Below are positions 10,790-24,600 of a DNA stretch of 64,000 nt, in pieces; the first letter of the stretch is position 1; every line of letters begins with the position of its first letter. The notes beneath the pieces were generated by a model. That model saw nothing but the letters and a program-made list of their open reading frames with translations, had not been told where the DNA came from and searched no databases. The translations under genes and the position numbers were made by a program. This DNA is from Lucifuga dentata (lineage: Eukaryota; Chordata; Actinopteri; Ophidiiformes; Bythitidae), in NCBI GenBank assembly GCA_014773175.1, contig VXCM01000258.1, positions 186,001 to 250,000 on the forward strand. Reading direction: 5' to 3'.

Positions 10790-10840
<51 letters not shown>
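10790..10840. repeat. (TAA)n microsatellite
   Basis: About 17 uninterrupted trinucleotide units, about 740 bases upstream of the nrbp2 start codon. Confidence 0.95.
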
Positions 10841-10949
10841 TTCAGATATGTGAAATATAACAAAATATTTTAAAACACATACTATAAAAATACATCAAAA
10901 AATATCAAAGTATTTTTAAAAATTGAGGTTTAATGTGTAATATTTAAAA

Positions 10950-11577
10950 GCCTTGACAGGCTGCTGCTGCTGCTCTGCCTGCAGTTCAGAAATCATTGCG
11001 CGTTTATTAGCAGCTTTACGGCTCTGCGCTCTGTCTGTGCGCACTGAGGCTGGCAGCCCACGGCTTCACCACCAACACTGACAATGACGCGTGCGGAAGA
11101 TAATCGAAAAAAGCTCTTTGCTCCATGAAACCCTCCCAACCTATGCAGGCGATGATCCCAGCGGACCAACGGGAAATCATCCAGCTCCGTTAACTCAGAT
11201 TTTTTTGCGGATTGTTTCTCTGTGAATGAGCAGATCACCAGTAAAACATTTCGCAATCTATTTTGCATGCAGCTTAAAGGTCGCATGAAGTCTGGGATCG
11301 CTATATTTTTCCGCGTCTGTCCACGACCAAGTCCCGTAGTATTTATGTAAGGGACTGTGTGTTTTTTCTTCAGCTCGTTAACGGGGGGCATCCACAGTCG
11401 GTTTACGCTTTATCCGTTTTTTCCTCTGCAAGATGTTTTGACCGCCAAGAAGGGGGCTGAGCGGCTGTTTTGTCTGGGGCTTTTTCTTCACTGCGCAGAC
11501 AAGCGGCGGACAGTCTCTGCGTCTCCATACAACAAACCGACAGGGGGGGGAGGAAAGCTGGAAATAAAGGCTTTAAA
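10950..11577 (+). promoter_or_regulatory. nrbp2: probable promoter and 5' UTR of nrbp2
   Basis: Base composition rises in G+C and CpG here compared with the AT-rich spacer on either side, ending at the nrbp2 start codon. No TATA box is evident, as expected for a broadly expressed gene. The exact start site cannot be placed from sequence alone. Confidence 0.45.
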
Positions 11578-12607
11578 ATGACTATGTCCGTCCCGGAGAG
11601 AAAATCAGGATCGGAGGGGAAGGAGGAGGAGAGCGAGGATGAAAGTGAAATCCTGGAGGAGAGCCCGTGTGGTCGCTGGCAAAAGCGCAAAGAGCAGGTT
11701 GGTGGTTTATGTTTTTGTGTGGATGTGACTTGCATTTGAATTGCAAATGACCTGCTCCTTCATACAGGAATCAATCAGTTTCCTCAATGATTATTGATTC
11801 TGGTGATGTTGTTGCAAAGGTATTATTCCCCCACCAACACCACAAACCTTAAAGATCTTTGATCTGCTTTGGCTACATCTGATACTCTGATTCATATTCT
11901 CCCAAAAACCTTCTCAATGGGTTTTAGATTATTTATGTGCAGCAGCTATTTAGGATCTGACGTGGAAAAGTTGTGGGTACCAGCCTGATGATGGACTCAG
12001 GATGCAGGGTTCCATTCAGGCTTGGAAGCTGAAACTTTGGGTTGCAACTCAAACTGACATGTCTCTTCATAACTGAGATTAAAGCAAAAATATGTTGTTT
12101 GAAAAGAAAGGCATGCAGGAATAAGGGTGATTCTAATGGTAATTGGTGAAGAACATGATGCTACATCCTTCAGGGTATAGGTGCTAACATCAGGTCCCTC
12201 CATCTACTCCAAATCTGCTCCCCTGGTTATGGGATGGGATGCATCATGAAAAAAAAAAAAAAAAACNAAAAAAAAAAAAAAAAAACTGTAAGGATCCAGT
12301 TTGATTGCCCAGGTAGCTTTAGTTGCCATGTTTGTAGTTTCCTTTCCTGAAAATATTTATTTCATGTCAAAATAAAAGCATTCAATATCTGTGACCCAGC
12401 AGACGACTTGAGACTATATTCCCCCCGATGTGGATGAAATACGCACATGTGGCTTCCCTGAGACTAAAATACAGAGCCCAGAAAAAACGTTCAGTTATTA
12501 TCAAAGAGAGGAAACAGCCATCTGAGCAATTGTGAAGCAGCGGGTGTTGCCTCCACACACACTTCTAGATAAGCCTGAGAAATTAAGTTGAAGGTTATCT
12601 CTCTTTT

Positions 12608-12659
<52 letters not shown>

Positions 12660-15600
12660 CCTGCTTTGCACGCCGTCACCTGACCATCCTCCCACAGCAC
12701 CGTCTGTGCCATTGCCATTGAGTGTCTTGCATATTTGATAACACACACACTTCCCTACTATCCCTATCCCACCCTGCTGTTTTTCCGGCCATTGATTATC
12801 CATCAGTTTGGATGTATGGTGTTTCCTGGGTTGCCTCCACTGCTGTGTTTCCATTTACCCCCCAGCGAGAGCAGCAGTCAGTACTTGTGTCGATATTACC
12901 ATCATTGTCTGTGATTGGATCAGTCACCTCCTGTGACTGAACCAATCACCAATCTTCGCTTTTTATAGATTGGACAGAAATACCACAGCGACTAATTATT
13001 CATTTATGCTACAAAAAGTAAAAAAAAAAAAAAAAAAAAAATGCTGGGTTACATGAGTGATGTTATGCTTTTGTTATTTTACCTTATTTTTTATAGTGTA
13101 ATATAGCTGGGATTTCGTGCTGAACATTGTCAAAATTGCAAAACATGAGGTTGACGCCAATAGAAATGCATCCAGTAAATCAAACCCAAAGGTCATGAAC
13201 TACCCTGGATCCATTACTTCTGTTACCTGTTTACATCAACAGCATTTTTACACAATTTACCTGCCTACAGTACACACCTGATTTGATATACCCACAGAGT
13301 ATGAGGATAGAGAGTGTGTTTGGATGGTGTCTAATTTTTCTTCCAGCATCTGAGAGTGTTGCCAGGCTCAGGCCCAAAACAGCTGGCCAATCAGAACAGA
13401 GGGGGGGCCTTAACAAAACAGTTTCTATGATGATCTGTTTTCACTCAGTGTGCACAGAAGTACTACAGAACAGAACAGTAGAAGTGATCAAAGTAAAATT
13501 ATTTCCCTAAATGAAATAATAACATGGAAATCTAATATATCCCTTTAAGTCAGCACACAGGTTAAAACACAGCTGCCATACTAAAGTGAATGATGTGTGC
13601 AAGTCAAACCCTGGTGTAAGCCTTCACCCTTCAGTCTGAACAGGACTGTATGAGCATGTGAGCACGATAAATATAAATGTTGCCATATAAACCTCATCAA
13701 TAAAAAAGCATGACATTGACTTTCCATATAAACCTATCTTTCATGCTCCACAAGTGCTGAATGGCTCGATGTTTTGTCTGTTGAGTCCAGCAGGCCTGGG
13801 TGTGTCTGAACTACAGGCTTCAAATGAACATGTTCAGTAAATAAGTCAGTGGGTGAAAGTTCAGAATACGCACCGCCATATCTGTTATTCAGCTTTGCTA
13901 TTCAAATAAACACAGGCCATGCACACATGGCCTACACATAGTTAATGTCCCAGCAGAAGTTCAGCTCGGAGGTTAAAATCCTGTGGATTTATAAATGGCA
14001 TAAAAGTGTTGCCACAAAAATCAGTTGGGGTACCTTATCCGGCATGTCTGAACACTCAGATCCTTGATTTCTCTCAGGGACATAGTGGTAGTGGCGAGAT
14101 TGAAAAGTAAAACTGCAAAAGCTCAAAAGCTACTGGAAATCAGCCTCTATGAGGAAATCATGACATTTGCAACATGATTTACAAGCCCATGATTGACTGT
14201 TGCTGACTGGCTGCACGTACTCTTTGACTGTGTTACCGTGCCACACCAGAATCAGGACTTTCAGGCTGTCGCAGGATGTTTGATGAAACACTGAGTCACT
14301 CCAAAAAAGGGCTGAGACATGAATCTTATCTTTCATTGCAAAATTACGAAATCTCCCACTTTAGTGTGCTTCTCTGCCAGTCTGACTTTTAAGAGCTTTT
14401 TGGGAGTTATCGACATGAATGTAGAATACCCTGACCTGGATCACTGGAGCCCTGGCACGTGGGCTGGATAATGCAGCAGAGTAGACCTCCTGAAGTGAAT
14501 CCACACCCAGCCCCTCGCTGTACTGCACCACTCATTCCAGTAATTGCTCTGAGAAAAGCACAGTTAATATTTCCAGCTTCAATCTATCTACAGGCAGGGA
14601 TTTACAGTATATGATCACTTAATATGAGGTAGCCTGGTTGGGGAGAAGAGTGTTCGTTTGGCCTGGTGTTAATTCACGAGCAGATGAATATGTGAGGGGT
14701 ATGTGATGGGCAGGTGCTGTTTTCTGCATGGATGTGTGACCCAAAATCTCATGCATGTGTCAGCACTCACATGCACGTGACAAGTTTTAGAAACTAGAGG
14801 CTATGATACATACTGGTACTGAACAATGAAGAGGGTTCAATACTGTGATCATATGATATTCAAATAATATAAAATAAAATTTGTGTTCATCCTATTGACT
14901 CTGAAGATTTGTTTTTTAGCAGAATTACTCAAAAAGTGATGATTAGATTTTGAGAAAACTTAGTGGAAAGGTGGGGTATGGCCCAGGGAAGAACCCATTA
15001 ATTTTTGGTTAGTTCTGGATCCAGGGGGGAGATCCAGAAACTTTTAAAATAATTTATTAACATTGTGAAATAGGTTTTTTTTTCATTATTATTATTATTA
15101 TTATTATCATTGTCACTTTCTTCAAGACTAATGCACCAATCTCAATGAGAAAAAAAAAAATCAGGCATATTTATCCCATAATAGACTTTCAATAAGTGCA
15201 ATTTGGTCTGGATCTGGATAAGGATCCGCATCTGACTGACTAAAATATATGCTTGGACAGGGGGAACCTTTATGGAATTGCTTTACAGTAGCAAATATAA
15301 CAGAAACAGTAGCATTCAAACTGTATCTTTAATAGTTACAGAGATACCGGTAGATCCAGAAAAATATTATGTTTATTAAAGTCGTTTCTTTCTCTTTAGG
15401 CCAGTATTTTATCAGAACAAAACAAGTTTTGTCAAAGCTTGTTTGGACTCTAGTCTCATGATTATTTCTGGAGTATATTTTGAAATGCTTCATCACATAG
15501 TAAAAAAAAAAAAAAANTAAAAAAAAAAAAAAAGTTTTGTAAATTGGGAATGAATGTAATAAGTTACCAAAAAGTCAGACAGGATATTTACTGATACAGT

Positions 15601-18600
15601 CTGTTAGCTGTGTAATTATTTTGTATGGTACCAACTTTTACTTTTCTCTCTAAAATCAAGGCAAGCCACACATGGTAGTTTTAATTCAATACAGTAAAGT
15701 GAAATATTGAAGCTATTTACAGGAGCCATAGGTTATATTGTGCAGTAAACCCTATATAAGATTTTAGATGGCAGTGACTCAAGTCTTTAAAACAATTAAG
15801 CTGAGCAAATGATTCCAAGGCGCCAAGCGCAGGCATGGCCCCTCATAAGATCATGTCATGTTGCGGCTAGCAGTTAGCGCTGCCTGATCTGCAGGGAGCT
15901 TCCTAATGACTTTCACTCCATACTAATCCAGCAATGCAGGCGTGCTTTCTGGTTTGACAGCTGTCCAATGAGGAATCACATCTACTCGGATTTGTCTGGG
16001 GGAAACAGGGATCAGGGACAGATGCACTTGATATAGCGGTCACCCTCTCACGTGGCTCAGAGCTTAAAATCTTTACGAGAACACACACCGACGTGTTTAT
16101 TCATTGGAATGCAGGGTTCATCCTTAGTTGTTTTTCACAATATACTGATGTAATGACAAGTACTTTTCCAAAAAAGAAACCTTCATTCTTCCTATTCTGT
16201 AAATATGCAATATTTACAAAAGTTGCATTGTATAATAAAGCTAAAATTAATCATGAACCACAAACAGATATTTAGATTGATTAATTCAGAAAAACAAACT
16301 GAGATATGATGCGATGTCCTTGTTAAGACGGACACATTGTCATGATGTTGACTTGTAGTCTGACTAGGAACTGAATCACTCTGACAGATCTGACAGCAGA
16401 ATCAGTCACATGTCAGTTGAGTCTCTTAGAAACAAATCTAATTTAATCCGCATGATTGTTAATGAAAGGTTATCCCAGTTGAACCTTCATCTGTGCAGGG
16501 TCATAGACCTGCAGCTCTGCGTTTCCTCACCAACAGATTTATGAATAGTTTTATGGCATTGTGGCGGTATCCGGTACCATTGTGTATCAGAGTCCAAATG
16601 GCAGGGCTAAGAAGACAAAACCCTTTGATTGTGCTGCTGTATCGTGACTGACCCATTTTGAGCCATGCGTTCAGTTAAGTAGTCTTTCCTTTCAGTTAAC
16701 TGGGTCACTTTTTCATAACTCAGAGTTCTGATGGATAGACTGGTGATTTCCTGGCTCTCTGATTGCTGGATGAAACAGAACAAAATGATTCATCAGAGGA
16801 ATTTTATATTCAGTGATCACATTCGACCATTAAAAAAATCGATCAAACTCACAATTTAATTGTTTTAGAAATGACAGAAGCTCAAGCTATCCGTATACTT
16901 GGTGTAACTGATAACATTTTAAGTCTTTTAGCATGTATGACTTTCTCATGAATCTTTCTTAACAGCAAAGTTCCATATTTTTATTGTTCATTTAGTACTC
17001 TATTTTGAAATCTTTGCAATCCTTGCAAAGAACACATCAATCCACTTCTAACCCACCTGCACACTGAGTGAAAACATGCTGTTTCTGTCTCTTTAAGCCC
17101 GCCTCCCAAAAAGTTCTGGTTGATCATCTGTGACATGATGAATGCTAGTCACACACTTCTTTATGTTAGCATTGCTAGTATCTTACTGTGTGGGTGTGAC
17201 TAACTAGGTGTAAGTTAAACATGTGACATGTTCATATAAAATATTTGAAAAAGTAAAGGACCAATCAAAACAAAGCTATGGGTTTGTCTTAGGCATGAAC
17301 CTCAAGTTTCGCAACTTTGACAATGTTCAACTCAATACTAAATGAGGGAAATTAACAAAAGCATAATATGTCCCCTTTAAATATAAAACATAGTCATTAC
17401 CCCACACACACAGCTTACATTTCTGTGTTTTACTTATCTTAATGGTACCAACAATACAGGCTTTGTAGCAAACTACTTAGCATCAGGTTTCACAACAAGT
17501 GTAATTTACCTTGTTATGAGCGTTGACTTGTTTACAGCCCAGGTGTCTATGGCCTGGCCTGCCAGGTTATATTAGGGATTGCATGCTGTTTTCATCTATG
17601 CATGTTACAGCTGTTGTAAAGTTTTACTGCACAGCTCTCCATCAGCGGGGTGCTGAAATGAAAATTACTAATTGCTAATTGTTGTCTTTAGCGCTTTTGA
17701 ACACAGAACCGAGATAATGCTGTTATGCTGTGAAATACAGAAACTGGAATAGATGATTACTTGTTGTTTAGGTGGTACTATTTTACTGTCATTGGTGCAT
17801 GGAAGTCATGTTTAAACTAAATAACAGCAAGTAGCATAATGGCTTTATGCACATCTACTAAGGGATCAGCTGCCGGGAGGAATCCATTACTACCCTCTAA
17901 CATGCAAAAATTACCAACATGTGGTTTAACTGCATTCCAGGAGCTCATTTATCAGTCAAAGCTTCTGTATACTTTGTAAAAATGTGATCAGATATACAAA
18001 CATGGATCCGTTTTGCCAGAAGAACCCAAAGCTCATTGCATTACATTATGATTTCATAGCAGCTACTGCCAATGAAAGGAAAGAAAAACAGCCTACCTGA
18101 GTCTTTTTTGATGGATTTCTTCTTCTATGGCTGTGCTAAATGGCGAGAGAATGGTTAGTCTAAAAATAAGCCCTGCACATACTAAGACTAGAGTCTATCA
18201 GGTCATTAATGTGGATCCTGTTGCCATGACACATTGTGAATTCATATCTCTTGAGCTTCAAGCTGTGATGCGAGCCAATTTACAGCAAACAACAGAGCAG
18301 ATGGCGTTGAACCGATCAGGGTCCATCATGAACAAGGCTCCCATCAAACTTTGCAAAATAGGATGCTCTCTTTAAGGTATCATATCTGAGCTATTTGGGC
18401 TTCTGGACGGCAGCTGAGAAGGTTTTTATTTTACGAGCTCCAGAGACTAGCTGGTGAAGTTGTAGGCTATGTGATCTCTCTAGGGAGTGTGTCACCTGCT
18501 TGTGAAATGTGAGCAGGTCTGCCAGCGAGGCCTGCCTCTGGGGGTCATCAGATCTGATGGGATATACCAGGAGGTAGCTGTCAGCATTTTCCGCTCCAGC

Positions 18601-21600
18601 TGTGTGAAATGGAGCTACCCAGATTTTCTGCCAGTCAGCCAGGAAAGCTGGCATGAAAAGGTATCCTCTAGGAAGGGCTGATATGTCGTGGCTTTCGCAG
18701 TGCTGCCATAGTAGGTGAAATCACATGACATCCACACCCATGAGGAGTGCCTTGCACCAGTTTGCGCGGGGAGGCCTTTCAAAGAAGAAAGGTTCCTAGA
18801 GTCATCTTTGGCACTGCTGCTTTACGATCAGTGTTTATCTACTGATTTGTATATCCTACCTAATTTTTCATGTTTTCTTCATCACTGAATTTGTGCGAAG
18901 AGAGAATCTGACACTTATCAGCTTGGGTTATACGAAGTAGAATAAAAAACAAGAGAGGGAAACAAAGTGCACCTAAATATACAGTGGAACACTTCATCGC
19001 TAAATTATTCATGACTGACTGAATTAACCGGAGTACCCTCTTCCATAAAATAGATGTCTTCTCCCTGGGTGGTGGAATTTGCCACGGCTGTGCTTTGTCA
19101 CTCTTACGTTTGTGGTTTCATGGCAGTTGAGAGTGTCCAACCTTAGAAATCTGCAGCCTCAGGATTGATGTGGCTCTGCTGGCTACATCAGGCAGTGACC
19201 TCAGATTCACGCTCAGCCAAGTGTGAAGTGAGCAAGATGAAGATCGGCACCTCCAAATCTGAGCGCAGTAGCACCCTGTGTTTTGGTTGTTGTACTCGAG
19301 AACGAGAGAGCTGAGCTGAGCCTGAGGGTGAAGCTTTTGATTTACGACGGATCAGTCTGCATTCCAACTCTCACCTGAGCTTTTTCCTCGTGACTGAAAG
19401 AATAAGGTTGTGGTTCAAATAAGTTTCTTTCACAAGGTGCCTGGACTCACCCTTAGGGAGAGGGTGAGGGTATCTTGACATAGAATCGCTGCTCATGTGA
19501 GTTAGCAGGAGCCATTTGAGGTAGTAAGGGGATATGATGAGGTGCTTCCTTAACGCCTCCCTGTATTATAAGCTTTTACAACCTAGTGGACCCTATAATT
19601 ATATGATTATTGTTGTGCATCTAAAACTGTAATCAATCCCTGTCACGTACTGTACACCAAAGCCTTTACTGAGGGTTTGGCAGATTTCCATGAGATGGGA
19701 TTTGACTAAGGCATCTTCAATTAAAAGGGTTGATATAAACAAACTATAATCATACCAACTGTACAGTTATAACACATATACAGTATTGCATGCTAGCTGG
19801 CTTGCTTTTACGTGTTTCACCATTCACCTACTTTAGCGCAAAGGGCAAGGTCCACCACCTCCTTGCAGCTTACTTGGCTACTTATGTGTTGGTGTACTCT
19901 TTGGTCAGAGCATGTGTGTTAATATCAGCTGATATCTGACTCTTGCTGAAGGCAGTTTACAATATGTCGCGTTTAAAGCTTCCATAAATCACTAACCCAT
20001 AAAGTCTTCTTTTGTGTGTGTTTAACTAAAGATAAAATGGAGATACAAAATTACATTTCACATAAATATGCGCTCATAGCTGCAGCTTGTTGACCAGCTG
20101 GTTTCAAATCATTGATTCATCCCATTGTACTTTAACATTGGTAGGCTCTCCTGGTTATCTGGACCTTTGAAACCAAACATGGATATCTTTGAGTTTTTTA
20201 TTAAACATGTACCTAAAAAGAAACGTGGGCCTGATGAATAAATAGTGTAGACATCAGAATTGAAGTAGATTTTTGTCATTTATTTTCCATTAAACTTAAG
20301 CTGTCCATTTGAGTTGATTTGATTGGTTCCACTGCATCGTTTGACATTTTTCCAGCTTTTATTTTATTTATTCTTTTCATTTGTGACTCATCACCTCTAC
20401 AACTATAATTAGCAAATGACTGTAGGATAACTGCAATAAATTTCATTCTTGTTTTCAGGAATATAATAAGCAACTCACCAAGAAAATGCGGACTTGGTGA
20501 TAATCTGTCAACGGATGTTATGTAAGAGAAGTTGCTGCATGAACGCAGAAAACCTCAAAACATGTAGCAGATATCAGCTGGTATAAAAACCAGTCCTGAC
20601 TGTGTGAATGCTTAGTGGGTCCAGTATTATTTTCATAACAATTATTTGAAAGAGAAGCACATATTATGTAGCCAGCTCTTCTCTTCAGCAGAAGTCATAT
20701 TTTAGCTTGCGTTCACCTCAGTTTACCTCATTTTACCACCCGTCCCTCATAAATCTGCTATCCGTGCTGCTTGGCAGATTAGCGGTGATTTGCGTTCAGA
20801 AGCTGAATTTGCCAGCTCTGTTTATGCAGCCCAGGAAGCTAAACTGAAGCAAGTTTCTCTAATGCAGCAGCCAAAATGAAAATGCACCCCTGCAACTATC
20901 CATCAGTAAGATGCCTGATGAATTAAATATGGAGTCGGTGAATGAAAAACCCCATCTGCCCCCCTCCCCCTGACAGGCCGGAGCAGCTTGGATAACCCCC
21001 CCTTTTGTATTTTGCTTTTGTATAAACACGTGCTGAAGAGCCGGAGTCCAGCTCAGGTTGACATTCGCTTCTCAGCTTAATTCCCACAGGAAAATAACGA
21101 CCAGTTTAGCACCACCCTGCTGTCAAAAAGCCAATTTTCTGCTACATCATCTTATTCTATTTATGTCAACTATGCTTTTCTACACAGCGCCTTTTTAACA
21201 AGCTCAATATCAGCCGTTTGACTAATTGCAGCCTATAAACACAAGAATAGGTGTGAGAGAGAGACTTTTACTTCATGTTAACTACCTTCTCACACCCCTC
21301 TTAAAGTGGTTTCTTCTGCTCAGTGCTATTGTTTGCTTCCTCTGCCTTCACTAAAGCGAACGTTACAAGCTAATGACACTAATATATTCCCTACATGCAC
21401 GAACACGCCACGGTGCTCGGCCCAAGCTTTTACTGCTGCTGGCTCAATAAGCCTTTGCGCTCTTTGCCAAGTCTTTTGAGCTGTTACCCTAAGTCACCTC
21501 TTTTGCTTACTGGGAAGATGCACAGCAGCCTGGAGATGCAGAGGGGGTTGCTGGGCCTCGGTGCTCCTCTGTGGTTTGCAGTAGCAATGAAACAAGGAGT

Positions 21601-24600
21601 CTGTGTGGATTTACAAGCATGAAGTGGGTAATCCACTGGGCAGAAATTACCCCACTTTATGGAGAACTGTAATACTTGGGTGTACTTGAACAGACCCTGT
21701 TAAGCTTCTCCAAGAACAGAGTCAATTGCTTATGTTGTTAGAGGAATGGGAAGGAGGCCAGTTTCAGGTCAAGGCAAACACACACCCATGTAGCAGTCTA
21801 CGTTTGTAGCAAGGTCTCAACCAATTAAAACTGCTGCTTCTATTCTGGGAATTGGGCTGTTATTGTGAGTGAAAAAAAAATGACCTGTTTCAGAACAATC
21901 AGTCCTTGTTTTGTAAACCTTCTCTCCCCTTCAGTGTTCTTCTGGTGCCAAAGCTGTGGAAGTGTGAGTTTCTTTTGGCTGAGGGTGAATAATCTAACAG
22001 AGGCAGTTTAAATAGAGTCTTTCTTCCTTAATTTGCTATATTTCGTATTGTGATTTATATAGAAACAGGATGTTTGAGTAAAACAAAGGAAGGAACAGCA
22101 GGTTTATCTGATGGGAAAAACAGAGAGGTGGAATCTTTCCAAAATTTCAGCGTTTTATTCATTGAGAAGAACTTGTTTGTTGCTGGAAGACGATTTCAGA
22201 GTCTGGCAAGCAGATGTACTATCAATCAGTCATCAGTGAGAGGAGTCATTTATGATTCTCACAGTTCTACTCTTATGATGACATCGATTATCAGTCAGAG
22301 CTGTTATATTGCTGAATCAGGTTAATATCTGTGAGGTTATGTCGGGATCCTCTGGACGTTATTGTCTTTCCTGTGAAGGAATTTTCTGTGTGTGAAGCTG
22401 CATGTTGTTGCCTGCAGCCAGACATGGAGATAAGAGCTGAATGTGAGGGTTGGACTGTTTGACCAAATCTGATTGATTCAATACTGTGACATTAACCAGG
22501 AAGCAGAGTAAAAGCTTTTGGTCACAGACAGGCTAGAGTTACAAAAAAATTTTTATCATAGAAAGTTTGGTATTTGTGATCAGCAGTTTCCTTGTGGGTG
22601 ATGACAAGCATGTGGTATATGAATGGTATGACAGACCTTAAAATAATTAAAATAAATGACAACAAAGAAGAATTTCAACATGTTTCAGAGCATGTTGCTC
22701 CCTCAGATTCCAATTAAACTGGACCGCCTTTTGATCTAAGGACTGTTTGCCTTATTAAGAATGACATGCACAACAGGTCAAGCTGGTTAACCTTGAACTT
22801 CGCCACAGGAAAGAAAGGAAGGAGTGATTCATCCTCTCCACAGGAGGAAGTTTGCTTAATCCTAACAAGAAATTTAATATTTAATTCAGACATAAAATTG
22901 AATTTCCTTTAAAGGAGGTAATGTTTTGACCAGCGAAGCGTGTTGTGAACCAAACCCCAGAAATGTGATGAGTTTAAAGGACTGAACTGGAATTGTCAGG
23001 ATACTGTATATATAAAGATTTATAATATTTAATGGGGAAATATTATTTTTTTGCTATTTTCCCTCATTTTATAGTGTACTATAGCAGAAGTTTAGTTTTT
23101 AATTTGCAAAACTTAATGTTGATGTCTATAAAAGGCATCCATGAAGAACGGTCCTGATCTGCCCTGAAAGCTTCCTTTTTGATTAGTCCGTTACTTCTGT
23201 AACATGTTGACATAATCATGTAACATGTAAACATTGAACTTAACTGCCTAAACACACATACACAGAGCAGCTGTTTAGTCAGTAGCCATGTTTCGCAGGC
23301 TGTGGGTGTTGTCAGCTCAAGCCTGACAGTTGGCCAATTAGAACAGAGCAGGCTTTTTGGGAGGAGCCTTAAAGGACCATACCGACTATTTTGCATGTTT
23401 GAGCCTAATATATTCAGTTTTCATACATATAATGTTACTGACAATCATTTCCCAAAGCATACTACTGGAATGGTGAATTAATTTTTTTCCCCCCTACCTT
23501 TTAGACTGCCATTGGTTTCAGTTTCATTCTGGTACGCTCTTAAAATCTACTTGTTGATACTTGAAACGTTCTTGGGATAGGTAATCCATCATCGCGAACA
23601 ATCCTAACCCTAACCCTTCAGGGTTTTTTTCAAAGTTATGTAATTTTAGCATTTAAGCGCAATAAAAAACGCCACGTATATTCTTCCACTGGGGAATATA
23701 GTCCTAAAAGAAGACCTGCATTTATGGAAAAATTTAAATGACCATGACTTCATAAGGCTGTGTAACTATTATCAGGAGAAACATTGATTTTTAAGGTGGG
23801 TGTATCACTTGAATATTTGATTTTGAAAGATTAACAGATTTTACAAAATATCAGGAAAGCTGAAATACGGTTTTATCCTTTGGGAAATGATTGTCAGTAA
23901 CCGAATGTGTATAAAACTTGAATATATTATAGGCTCAAACATGCAAAATGGCCAGTATGGTCCTTTAAAGAGAGAATAACTAAAACAGATCATTATGGGG
24001 TTTTTTTTACGTTAAAGCATAGAAAAATTTTCTAAATTAACCCCTAAATAAAAATAAGAACATGGAAATCTCTATAATACGTCATCTTTAACGGATTGAT
24101 TAAAGGATTAAAGGATGCAGCTGATGCCTCATTAGGCTCTGCTGCATACTTGTCTTTGCCTGGCTCTGACCTATGACCTCATTGCACGCTTCCCCTCTCA
24201 TTCACATTTGTCCTTCAAAATCAGCATAAATCACAACAAAAGGATGATTAGATAAACGATAAGTGACTACTGCAATGCTGATTATTTCAGGAGGGAAAAG
24301 CTACAGCTGAGAGTGGTGATAAGAGATCCAGATAAATATTTGTCTTGCTTTACGCCACTTTTAACCTCTCACAAGGAGACGCAAACATGGAGCCAGGTGA
24401 GCGCTGAGGTACAATAAGCGTTCTGTATTGCCAGAGGCCCTAACCATTCTTTTCAAACTGTCAACTCATGATAGTTATGTTTCCATTATATGATATGATA
24501 TCTGTTCACACGCTTATCACATAACACCTATTTACTGTATATCCCATATTCTAGATCAGACACATGTATCTTGCCCATTTAATTAATGAAATAAAAACAA

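Larger units (their letters stand above)
7790..10940. other. intergenic DNA between lectin gene and nrbp2
   Basis: AT-rich spacer without recognisable exons. It contains an (AAAT)n repeat at about 8799-8842, an A-rich patch near 10650, and a (TAA)n repeat at 10790-10840. Open frames here are short and lack splice signals or conserved motifs. Confidence 0.6.

Noticed and set aside
10993..11391. 132-codon minus-strand open frame upstream of nrbp2
   Set aside because: It lies in the GC-richer nrbp2 promoter region, where stop codons are rarer by composition, and shows no family motif.
23604..23620. telomere-like CCTAACCCTAACCC
   Set aside because: Only about two units, inside a MITE copy, so not an interstitial telomere array.
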